A stretch of 23,467 nucleotides of DNA. Origin: DASPTR01 sp041481365 (GTDB lineage Archaea > Thermoproteota > Bathyarchaeia > Bathyarchaeales > Bathycorpusculaceae). Position 1 is the stretch's first letter. Each line of letters starts with the position of its first letter. Positions 8,312-14,910 of the stretch are shown in pieces. Where the stretch lies: contig JBGPBS010000020.1 in NCBI GenBank assembly GCA_041481365.1, forward strand, positions 1 through 23,467. The letters are read 5' to 3'. The position numbers and the translations under genes were made by a program. The notes under the pieces are model-generated. The model was not told where the DNA came from, did no database searches, and saw nothing but the letters and a program-made list of their open reading frames with translations.

Positions 8312-8319
8312 ATAAATAA
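8312..8319 (-). promoter_or_regulatory. TATA box for the EF-like gene
   Basis: On the minus strand TTATTTAT is centred about 44 bases before TTG 8272, predicting a transcript start near 8290 and a leader of about 18 bases that includes the GGAG site. Confidence 0.5.
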
Positions 8320-8467
8320 CTTATTCAAGATCCACAATTTTCCAAAAGACTTGGCGCCTAACTTACTTTTCTCGAATTGAAGCTTTCGATATCACCCAAG
8401 GTCAGATGGAAATCGAATTCGCAACCCAAGCAGGCTAATTCACAGCAAGTTTACTATGTTGTAAATG

Positions 8468-8483
8468 CACTACGCATGTAGTG
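8468..8483. promoter_or_regulatory. Perfect 6-4-6 inverted repeat, candidate operator
   Basis: CACTAC, spacer GCAT, then GTAGTG: both six-base arms match perfectly. It ends ten bases before the ATG of the RAM-domain pseudogene and follows a weak TATA-like TTTACTATG at about 8450. The spacing suits an operator of a dimeric regulator. Confidence 0.4.
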
Positions 8484-8492
8484 GTGTTTCAA

Positions 8493-8733
8493 ATGGTCGA
8501 GGCTGCAGTTCTAGCTTGCGGGGTTTAAGCGAGACTCTGAATTTCATGAAAACCGTCAAAGAAGAGTGTGCAAGTTCAAAGGCGTCAAAGAAATTAACGG
8601 TGTTTTCAGCCGTTGAGATTTCATCGTCAAACTGAAGAGAAGAACACCCCGAGATTTGGCCAACCTAATTACATACTGCATTAGGAGCATCAAGGAAGTA
8701 CAGTCCACAGAAACCATTGTGATAGGTTTCTAG
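8493..8733 (+). pseudogene. Decayed Lrp/AsnC-type RAM (ACT-like) domain gene
   Basis: Reading across frames recovers one short RAM-domain protein. MVEAAVLACGV starts at ATG 8493 (GGTG upstream), matching the usual first strand. A second frame gives ETLNFMKTVKEE. From about 8569 a third frame gives CKFKGVKEINGVFSR, a TGA at 8614-8616, then DFIVKLKRRTPRDLANLI, IRSIKEVQSTETIV and stop at 8731. The total (238 bases, about 79 codons) equals a stand-alone archaeal RAM protein, where the TGA replaces the usual tyrosine of the Y-D-(I/F)-(I/V) strand. Intact relatives lack an HTH and bind small effectors such as amino acids. Two frameshifts and a stop in 240 bases favour true decay over sequencing error. 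Confidence 0.65.
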
Positions 8734-8771
8734 AATATGGCCAAAAGAAGACATTTGCCCACGCTCCACGA

Positions 8772-8779
8772 TTTTTTTT
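8772..8779 (+). terminator. Oligo-T tract downstream of the RAM pseudogene
   Basis: Eight consecutive T residues lie 39 bases after the pseudogene stop and just before the 3' end of the convergent methylthiotransferase. This is a typical archaeal T-tract terminator, consistent with a formerly functional gene on the plus strand. Confidence 0.4.
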
Positions 8780-8814
8780 CTGCTCTCTCGGTATTTTCAC
8801 GCTCTCGCGCGGAC

Positions 8815-10104
8815 CTATTCGACTATATCACCTTCCAAATATGTGGGAAATGCCCTTTTGACTCTCGCTCTCAAAGTCTTTCCAAGCAGGTCTTTTTCAT
8901 TCGTTACGACGATGGGCTTGTAGGCGGAGTTGCGTCCGATCCAGGAACCGGGAACCTTCCCGATTTCATCAACAAGAATCTTGCCTGTCCAACCGATGAG
9001 CTGCTGTTTTGTTTCAAGAGCGACTTCCTTGGCCAAAGCTGCAGCTGCTCTGCTCCTTTGGCTGACCTCTTTGAGGGGCAGAAAATCCTCCTGCATTTCA
9101 GCCGCTGCTGTCCGTGGCCTTGGAAAGAACTTTGAAACGTTGACGATATCGGGCTTGATTTCTTCAATTAGCTGAAGGGTTCTCAAAAATGCTTCTTTGC
9201 TTTCGCCGGGGAAGCCGCAAATAACGTCCGTCGATAGAGTCAGGTTAGGAAGATCCTCTCTGAACTTCTTAACTATCATTTTGAAGTCGCTGACTGAATA
9301 GCGCCGTTCCATGCGCCTCAGAATCTCATCGTCTCCGCTTTGCACGGGCAGATGGACAAACTTGAAGACATGCTCATCAGCGAAAGCATCAATTAGGTCA
9401 TCCAGGATGCTCATCGCGGCGTTGGGAGTCATCATCCCAACGCGGATCTTGAAGTCGCCCTCGACGTCGCACAGGGCATTCAGTAGCTCTGCCAGATCAG
9501 TCCCTTTGTCTTTGCCATAACAGGCCGTGTCCTGGGAAGTTATCCAGAGTTCACGCGTAATAGACGCTAGGTCCTTCTTTGCCCTTTCTACAATTTCCTC
9601 AGCGCTGTGGCTTCTCAGCTTCCCTCTGGCGTAGGCTACGCAACAGTAAGCGCATGAGCCAAGGCACCCATAGCTTACTGGGATGATGCTTATGATCGGG
9701 CTCAGCCTTGCACGAGGCAAACTCAGGCTAGGAATTGCTTCAACGCAGTTTTCCAAGGCAATAACCTTCTCGCCAGATGCAACGCGCTTGACAACCTTAA
9801 CAACGCTTTCACCAGCAGCAGGTCCAATGATGCCGTCAAACCGGATCTCTCTGCACAATCTTTCGAAACTGATCAGGGGCAAGCATCCAGCTACGACGAG
9901 TTTCTTTCCTGCAGGAACCCGCTTCAGAACCTCAACCATGCGATTCTCTGTGGGACCTTTGACCGCACAAGTATTGAGGACGATCACGTCTGCCGCGGAA
10001 GCAGAGGTTGCCAGATCAAAGCCGGCAGCGGCCAGGCAACCGGCCAAGACCTCGCCGTCAGCTAGATTCATCGAACACCCGAAGCTCTTGACGAAAACCT
10101 GCAT
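8815..10104 (-). CDS. tRNA t6A37 methylthiotransferase (archaeal e-MtaB/CDKAL1 type)
   Basis: A radical-SAM enzyme that inserts sulfur and a methyl group into t6A37 of ANN-decoding tRNAs, giving ms2t6A. From ATG 10104 the 429-residue protein has the UPF0004 domain with cluster cysteines Cys10 (FGCSMN), Cys46 (NTCAVKGPTE) and Cys74 (AGCLP). The radical-SAM CxxxCxxC follows at Cys147, Cys151 and Cys154, and a C-terminal TRAM domain (about 370-429) binds RNA. Two iron-sulfur clusters are expected. The frame stays open upstream to 10311, but family members begin at MQVFVKSFGC, with GGGAG just before this ATG. It is divergent from the RHH-ftsZ operon and shares the 200-base region between them. 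The KGPTE motif and TRAM domain favour MtaB over MiaB or RimO. Confidence 0.9.
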   Translation of the reverse strand: MQVFVKSFGCSMNLADGEVLAGCLAAAGFDLATSASAADVIVLNTCAVKGPTENRMVEVLKRVPAGKKLVVAGCLPLISFERLCREIRFDGIIGPAAGESVVKVVKRVASGEKVIALENCVEAIPSLSLPRARLSPIISIIPVSYGCLGSCAYCCVAYARGKLRSHSAEEIVERAKKDLASITRELWITSQDTACYGKDKGTDLAELLNALCDVEGDFKIRVGMMTPNAAMSILDDLIDAFADEHVFKFVHLPVQSGDDEILRRMERRYSVSDFKMIVKKFREDLPNLTLSTDVICGFPGESKEAFLRTLQLIEEIKPDIVNVSKFFPRPRTAAAEMQEDFLPLKEVSQRSRAAAALAKEVALETKQQLIGWTGKILVDEIGKVPGSWIGRNSAYKPIVVTNEKDLLGKTLRARVKRAFPTYLEGDIVE

Positions 10105-10224
10105 TTGCTCCCATCGCTTTACCCTAAATGATTCAACAAGCAATAAAAACATTAAGCAAGCAGGTGAACGGAATTTACAGAAAGCTGAAACTATGCTGGC
10201 GCAACCTTTAAAAGGGTTTGCGTC

Positions 10225-10254
10225 AACATGTTTTGGGCATATTTGACACATGTT
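10225..10254. repeat. Two ACATGTT repeats spaced 22 bases, candidate operator sites
   Basis: AACATGTT (10225-10232) is a perfect palindrome, and its core ACATGTT recurs at 10248-10254, about two helical turns further on. Both lie directly upstream of the ftsZ operon promoter, where a ribbon-helix-helix repressor could bind as a pair of dimers. Confidence 0.4.
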
Positions 10255-10270
10255 ATAATGAGATATAACA
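10251..10270. promoter_or_regulatory. Inverted repeat over the TATA box of the RHH-ftsZ operon
   Basis: TGTTATA (10251-10257), six bases, then TATAACA (10264-10270): a perfect seven-base dyad. The plus-strand TATA-like TTATAATG (10253-10260) lies inside it and predicts a transcript start near 10282 and a leader of about 29 bases. A protein bound here would block TBP, so this is a good candidate autoregulatory operator. Confidence 0.5.
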
Positions 10271-10310
10271 TTACACAAGTTTCTGTCTAACTTACCTGGA
10301 GGGGGAAACA

Positions 10311-10466
10311 ATGAAGTTGATTACACTATATCTTCCTGAGACGTACATAAAGTTGCTGGATCAGCTTGTGACCGAGAGGTTCTATCCGAACAGGGCAGAG
10401 GCGATTCGTGTGGCGATACGCGATTTGATTAACGAAGAGGTTTGGCGGAGGAAGAACGTTGACTAG
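10311..10466 (+). CDS. Ribbon-helix-helix (CopG-like) DNA-binding protein, CdrS-like
   Basis: A 51-residue gene with a near-ideal ribosome site, GGAGGGGG at 10298-10305, five bases before ATG. The product has the RHH plan: a beta strand KLITLYLPE (2-10), helix 1 (YIKLLDQLVTERF) and the turn YPNRAEAIRVAIRDLI that marks the second helix. Such proteins dimerise through the strand, which inserts into the major groove. Size and the PNRAEAIR motif resemble haloarchaeal CdrS, an RHH regulator of ftsZ2 and cell division. The gene overlaps ftsZ by eight bases, so the two are co-transcribed and probably coupled. Autoregulation through the dyads at 10225-10270 is inference. Confidence 0.85.
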   Translation: MKLITLYLPETYIKLLDQLVTERFYPNRAEAIRVAIRDLINEEVWRRKNVD

Positions 10467-11574
10467 GCCCAGAAGCTCAGAGAGCACCGCCAAGTACACT
10501 TGGCACAACACGATGAACCAAGAGATTAGGCAACCGGACAACTGCCGCACACTTGTAATCGGCGTTGGCGGCGCAGGATGTAACACCGTAACTAGGCTAG
10601 CTGAGATGGGGGCTAGAGGAATAGAATGTGTGGCAATAAACACTGATGCTGTTCACCTTCGCGCTTCGAAGGTCAACCAGAAGATTCTCATGGGCGAAAA
10701 GCTCACGAGAGGCTTTGGCCTTGGCGGGGACCCAAAACTCGGAAAAGCCGCAATCGAAGAATCAAAAGTATTTGTTGAGGATCTGCTTTGTGGAGTCGAC
10801 ATAGTTTTTCTAACTGCTGGCCTCGGCGGCGGCACTGGCACAGGTGCCGCACCAGTCGTTGCGGAAATGGCTAGACGAAAGGGCGCGATAGTGGTGGGCG
10901 TGGTAACCATGCCGTTTCGCATCGAGAAAGGCAGGATGAAGTACGCTGCGAGCGCTTTGGCAGAAATGCGCAGACAGTGCGACACGGTTGTGGTGATCGA
11001 CAACAATAAGCTTATGCATCTTGTTCCTCAACTTCCCTTAGGCGAGGCGTTCAGGGTTGCCGACCAAGTTCTAGCAAAAATGATCAAGGGCATTGTCGAA
11101 ACGATTTCAGCGCCGAGTCTTATCAACCTTGACTTTGCAGACTTCAAAACTATCGTTAAGCGAGGCGGCATGGCGATCGTGGGAGTAGGCGAATCAGACG
11201 CGCCAAACCGCGCAGAGGAGGCAGTGAGAAATGCTCTTCGAAGCCCGTTGTTGGATGTGGACTATGCTGGGGCAACAGGGGCCCTGATCCATGTCACTGG
11301 CGATAATCAGATGACAATCGAAGAGGCAAACCGCGTGGGTGAAATCGTCACGGAAACGATGGACAATGACGCCCTGGTGATTTGGGGTGCGAGAGTGAAC
11401 CCGGAACAGGATGGCAAACTGAAAGTTACGCTAGTCATGACGGGAGTTGACACTCCGCAAATCCCAAGCGGATTTGAGGCAATTACGCCTCAGCTTTTCA
11501 ACATGGAATCTCGCTCGGGACAAGAGAAACACCTCGGCATCGAACTAGACCTTTACCAGCTTGAAGACTGCTAG
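10459..11574 (+). CDS. ftsZ: Cell-division GTPase FtsZ
   Basis: A tubulin-superfamily GTPase that polymerises into the midcell division ring. The 371-residue protein has a 28-residue N-terminal extension, then GVGGAGCNTV (35-44), NTDAVHLRAS, the tubulin signature GGGTGTG (123-129), and the T7 synergy loop NLDFAD (223-228) whose acidic residues complete the GTPase site of the next subunit. These intact motifs fit true FtsZ rather than CetZ. It ends in a short acidic tail that could dock partners such as SepF. TTG 10459 is chosen because GGAGG (10447-10451) lies seven bases upstream; the internal ATG 10513 has no site. It overlaps the RHH gene by eight bases, and its stop shares CTAG with the convergent PHP gene. 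FtsZ1 or FtsZ2 membership cannot be decided here. Confidence 0.94.
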   Translation: MTRPRSSESTAKYTWHNTMNQEIRQPDNCRTLVIGVGGAGCNTVTRLAEMGARGIECVAINTDAVHLRASKVNQKILMGEKLTRGFGLGGDPKLGKAAIEESKVFVEDLLCGVDIVFLTAGLGGGTGTGAAPVVAEMARRKGAIVVGVVTMPFRIEKGRMKYAASALAEMRRQCDTVVVIDNNKLMHLVPQLPLGEAFRVADQVLAKMIKGIVETISAPSLINLDFADFKTIVKRGGMAIVGVGESDAPNRAEEAVRNALRSPLLDVDYAGATGALIHVTGDNQMTIEEANRVGEIVTETMDNDALVIWGARVNPEQDGKLKVTLVMTGVDTPQIPSGFEAITPQLFNMESRSGQEKHLGIELDLYQLEDC

Positions 11575-12242
11575 CTACCTTCTTTTTCCTCGTTTTTGAA
11601 GCCTGAATTCTTCTTCAGCGTGAGAAACTCCTTCTTCAGCCTTAGCCTCCAAGGCACAGCCCTTCCGAAAGGCTGACACTCTCCATCGCGTACAGCATTA
11701 ATGACTCGATCAACTTCCAGTTCAGAGTCAATGAGCGTGTAGGCGCAGCCTATTTCCGGCCCATAATGGGCGTCAGTGCCTCCGACTTGCGAGATCCCTA
11801 GGTCTGAGGCAAGCCTTCTCGCAGTTCTTACTGAAAAGCCAAATGGGAATGCTGAGGCGTTTATTACCTCAACAGCGTCAAACTTTGAACTTGTGTGTTT
11901 TCCCAAGCTTCCTTTGAAGAAGGCAACCGGGTGACAGGCCACTGCTAAGCCGCCTGCTTCATGTATTCTTTCCACGGTCTCGTCTGCGCTTAGCCCTTTG
12001 GGAACGGGTTCCGAGATTCTAAGCGCTACAATGTGTCCGTCTGAACTCGTGATCTCCATGCCTGGAATTATGAAAAACTCGGCCTCTTTCGCTATTTTCA
12101 GCGCGCTGTCAAGCCTGTCATGATCAGTGATGGCGACTCCGTCGAGTCCATTATTCCTGGCATAGAAGACGAGTTCTTTTGGTGTAATGAGCGAATCGAT
12201 GGAATAACAGCTGTGAACGTGAAGGTCGATTTTCACCTGCAA
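11571..12242 (-). CDS. PHP-domain metal-dependent phosphoesterase
   Basis: A 223-residue PHP-superfamily hydrolase. The metal-binding motifs are in order: DLHVHS (His8, His10), ITDHD (Asp40, His41), PGMEIT (Glu63), His70 in DGHIV, ACHP (His104) and GGTDAH (Asp157, His159), which would bind a two- or three-metal centre. Family members include RNase AM/YciV-type nucleotide phosphoesterases; the substrate cannot be inferred. The N-terminus is TTG 12242 with a weak GTGG site; GTG 12236 is an alternative. It begins 18 bases after the MetRS stop and is probably co-transcribed with it. The C-terminus is lysine-rich, and its stop overlaps the ftsZ stop by four bases. Confidence 0.88.
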   Translation of the reverse strand: MQVKIDLHVHSCYSIDSLITPKELVFYARNNGLDGVAITDHDRLDSALKIAKEAEFFIIPGMEITSSDGHIVALRISEPVPKGLSADETVERIHEAGGLAVACHPVAFFKGSLGKHTSSKFDAVEVINASAFPFGFSVRTARRLASDLGISQVGGTDAHYGPEIGCAYTLIDSELEVDRVINAVRDGECQPFGRAVPWRLRLKKEFLTLKKNSGFKNEEKEGS

Positions 12243-12260
12243 CTTTCCACGGCCAGATTT

Positions 12261-13946
12261 CTACAACGGTGCAGATTTCCCAGCTCTGATTTTGTCCAAC
12301 CTTTCATCCAGCTGTTTCGTGTCTTCTTCGATTTTTCTGAAAAGGGGCTTCGGTTTGGCTATTTTGTGGTGCGCCGGTATTGGTGACGAGGCTTTGTTCC
12401 ATTTCTGTTCGTGCACGCTGCCAGGCAGGCTGAGGCTTTTCCAGATCTCCTCTGCCGCGGAAGGAATGAAAGGTGCAGAAACTACGGCTAGGGCTTTGAC
12501 AATTTGCGTTGCGATGTAGAATATCGTGGCTGCTTCGCTTCTTTTCTTCTTGATCAGGTTCCAGGGCTCTTTTTCGTTCAGGTACTGGTTTCCCATTCGG
12601 CTGATCGCTATGACTGTGTTGACGGCTACTTGAAGCCTGCAATCTTCAATTTCTTCAGCTATTTCTTTCACCTTTTCTTCAAGCTCATCTAGGACGTGCT
12701 TGGCATCTTCGTTCATTGATTCTGGGTCAGGAACTTCGCCGCCAAACTGCTTGTTTATGAAAGTCAAGGTCCTGTGGACGAAATTGCCCAGCGTGTCATT
12801 CAAGTCTGCGTTTACTCTTTCGACGAACAGCTCCCACGAGAAGCTTGAGTCTTTGTTTTCAGGCCTGGACGCCATCAGAAAGTAGCGCCAATAATCCGCC
12901 GGAAAAAGCTCTAGGGCTTCGTCTATGAATATTCCAACGCGGTGGCTCTTGGAGAGTTTTTCGCCTTTGAATTGGAGCCATTCCGTTGCTGAGACGTTCC
13001 ATGGCAGATTGTAGTCTTCGCCCGAAGCCAGAAGCAAGGCTGGAAGAATTATGGTGTGGAATGGGATGTTATCCTTCCCGATGAAGTAAAATGTCTTAGA
13101 CTCTTTGTTGAACCAGAATTCCTTCCATTTTTCAGGCGTGGTTTTGTTCTTGAAATATTCTATCGTGGCGGACACGTAGCCCAAGACAGCTTCAACCCAA
13201 ACATAGATTGTCTTGCCTTCTGATCCTGGGAAAGGCGCGGGGATGCCCCATTCGACGTCTCTTGTTACGGCTCTTGGTCTGAGCCCTTCCTTTATCAAGT
13301 TTAGACTGAAGTTTCTCGTGCTGGTTGACAACTGCCTGTTACTATTGAGATAGTCCGTTAGTGCTTGCGAGAGTTTCGGCAGGTCGAAATACCAATGCTT
13401 CGTCTTCCTTGCAGCGGGCTTGCTCTTGCAGATGACGCAGTATGGTTCTATTAGCAGTGTTGTTTCTAGCAGTCTTCCACAGGCGTCGCATTGGTCTCCT
13501 CGGGCTCCCTCTTTGCCGCAGTATGGACATTTTCCTTCAACAAACCTATCTGGCAGAAATCGGGCGCAATGCTCGCAATAGAGCATCTCGATTTCTTGGG
13601 TGAAAATGTACCCGTTCTCATATATTCTTGTCAGGGTGTCTCGCACGAATTCCTTGTGCGTTGAACTCTCAGTTCTTGTATAATTGTCAAAGGACATTCC
13701 CCACTTTGCAAAGAGCTCAACAGCCTTGGCATGGTTTCGGTCTGTCAACGTTTTCGGAGATATGCCCAGACGGATGGCCTCCACTTCGATGGGGGTTCCA
13801 TGCTCGTCTGAGCCGCTTACCATTACGACCTCCTCACCCTTCAGTCTGCAATATCTTGCGAAAACGTCTGCTGACAATATGGAGCCGACTAGCGTGCCGA
13901 GATGCGGAGTGAAGTTTAGGTATGGCCATGCAGATGTAACTAACAC
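12261..13946 (-). CDS. metG: Methionyl-tRNA synthetase
   Basis: A class I synthetase charging tRNA-Met. Visible motifs: the HIGH variant HLGT (15-18), the KMSKS loop KLSKS (330-334), and a connective domain with four CxxC pairs (Cys124/127, 140/143, 153/156, 170/173), the two-zinc type of archaea and eukaryotes. The anticodon-binding helical domain fills the last 200 residues, and the 561-residue protein lacks a C-terminal EMAP-like domain. The start is odd: the frame opens at GTG 13946 without a ribosome site. An ATG at 13978, suitably placed for a leaderless message from a TATA box at 14004-14014, is out of frame by one base in a G-run, so the real N-terminus may be about 11 residues longer. 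It is followed by the PHP gene. Confidence 0.94.
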   Translation of the reverse strand: MLVTSAWPYLNFTPHLGTLVGSILSADVFARYCRLKGEEVVMVSGSDEHGTPIEVEAIRLGISPKTLTDRNHAKAVELFAKWGMSFDNYTRTESSTHKEFVRDTLTRIYENGYIFTQEIEMLYCEHCARFLPDRFVEGKCPYCGKEGARGDQCDACGRLLETTLLIEPYCVICKSKPAARKTKHWYFDLPKLSQALTDYLNSNRQLSTSTRNFSLNLIKEGLRPRAVTRDVEWGIPAPFPGSEGKTIYVWVEAVLGYVSATIEYFKNKTTPEKWKEFWFNKESKTFYFIGKDNIPFHTIILPALLLASGEDYNLPWNVSATEWLQFKGEKLSKSHRVGIFIDEALELFPADYWRYFLMASRPENKDSSFSWELFVERVNADLNDTLGNFVHRTLTFINKQFGGEVPDPESMNEDAKHVLDELEEKVKEIAEEIEDCRLQVAVNTVIAISRMGNQYLNEKEPWNLIKKKRSEAATIFYIATQIVKALAVVSAPFIPSAAEEIWKSLSLPGSVHEQKWNKASSPIPAHHKIAKPKPLFRKIEEDTKQLDERLDKIRAGKSAPL

Positions 13947-14289
13947 TTTTGCGATTTTGACGGCGCCCCCGACCCCATGACAACTGTTAACAGGTGGGGG
14001 CTATTACTTAAAAAGAGTGCTTCTGGAATCTGTAGCATATTAGCGCGCCATGGTTTTTCTTGGGTTCGTTTGCTGGCGCAGCTTGTGCCGCTGGTCTTGC
14101 TTCATTAGTATATTTGGATCATGTACTGAACCGGGGGGTAGGCCGTGCGCGCACAGACACCTCAGCCAAAACGCCGCCGACACCGTGAGGAACCCACGTG
14201 GGCCACCGCGTCTGAAGCGCGTGGAATTCAGGAACAGGCATGCGCGTCGGGAAGGCGATCTAGCAACGATAGTGCACAAACCTGTTTTC
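13947..14289. other. Gene-poor interval upstream of MetRS
   Basis: It holds the AT-rich box TTACTTAAAAA (14004-14014), which can serve as TATA box for MetRS on the minus strand and perhaps also the plus strand. A short plus-strand frame from TTG 14060 to TGA 14186 encodes 42 residues beginning with a hydrophobic, Ala/Gly-rich stretch that could span a membrane. It has no ribosome site and I do not call it a gene. Nothing else is recognisable. Confidence 0.4.
14004..14014 (-). promoter_or_regulatory. TATA-like box for metG
   Basis: On the minus strand TTTTTAAGTAA is centred near 14009, predicting a transcript start near 13983, five bases before the out-of-frame ATG 13978 and 37 bases before GTG 13946. 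Confidence 0.45.
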
Positions 14290-14553
14290 ATGACCGAAGG
14301 GCTCGTTAAGGAATACTATCCCAAACAAGGCGCTAGTGAATGGAGGAGACTCGTCAATGATTCTTGTTATAAGCTGGAATTTGACACGACGATGCATTTC
14401 ATTCGGAAGCATCTTCCTATGGAGAAAGGTTTGATCTTGGGCGTGGGCGGCGGCCCATGAAGATATGCGATAGAGCTTGCAAAGCTTGGTTACGATATTG
14501 TTCTTCTTGATTTGTCGCCTGAAATGTTCTCGCTGAATGTTTATTCTCAATGA
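14290..14553 (+). pseudogene. Truncated SAM-dependent methyltransferase with an in-frame stop
   Basis: From ATG 14290 the frame gives a typical methyltransferase N-terminus: MTEGLVKEYY, an EWRRL helix, LEFDTTMHFIRKHLP, then motif I LILGVGGGP. A TGA at 14458-14460 stands exactly where glycine (GGA) is expected. The same frame continues as RYAIELAKLGYDIVLLDLSPEM, the classic second strand with its acidic ribose-binding Asp, then runs into unrelated sequence and stops at 14551. Intact class I relatives are about 230-270 residues, so roughly the C-terminal two thirds are missing. One nonsense change plus 3' truncation indicates a dead gene. Its target substrate is unknown. Confidence 0.75.
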
Positions 14554-14910
14554 ATATTTCGTCTCCAGAAAGCTTAAGGCTAGTTGGCTTTACACAAGCC
14601 TCGCTTGAACTGAGAAGGTGGTGAAAGAGCTATGATAGAAGAAGAGGATTGGGATGAAGAATCAGAATCGAATGATGAGGAAGAGTTGGAAGAAGAATAG
14701 TATGGTACCGAAGTTGGCTGCGCCTGATCGGCTAGCTCGCTCGAGCGTAGGTCCATTCCGCCCCCTCGGATGCCTGCTGTGTCAAGCATAGCAAATGATT
14801 CGATTTCCTATTCGATCGATGACCATGGCGACATATTCTTGCCTTCATCATCGTTTTTTGGTTCCAAGAAACTGCGGTGACGAGTAGCATTCTCTGGGGC
14901 GCGTTGCCGA
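14554..14910. other. Gene-poor interval after the methyltransferase remnant
   Basis: A short hairpin GGCTT-TACAC-AAGCC lies at 14586-14600. A 22-codon highly acidic frame (ATG 14632 to TAG 14698) is mostly Glu, Asp and Ser. It could be the remnant of an acidic protein tail; no homologue is recognisable. The rest up to the Trm1 stop shows no gene. Confidence 0.35.

Noticed and set aside
8614..8616. TGA recoding (for example selenocysteine) in the two genes interrupted by TGA (8614 and 14458)
   Set aside because: The replaced residues would be Tyr and Gly, not Cys; the first gene also has frameshifts and the second is truncated, so decay explains both.
10105..10311. N-terminal extension of the methylthiotransferase up to GTG/TTG-type starts near 10311
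   Set aside because: The extension has no family match, runs through the ftsZ promoter dyads, and the conserved start MQVFVKSFGC at 10104 has a nearby GGGAG.
14060..14188. 42-codon hydrophobic frame from TTG 14060
   Set aside because: It could be a small membrane protein, but it has no ribosome site and an atypical start in a decaying region.
14632..14700. 22-codon highly acidic frame
   Set aside because: Low-complexity Glu/Asp run; probably a remnant or chance, not supported as a gene.
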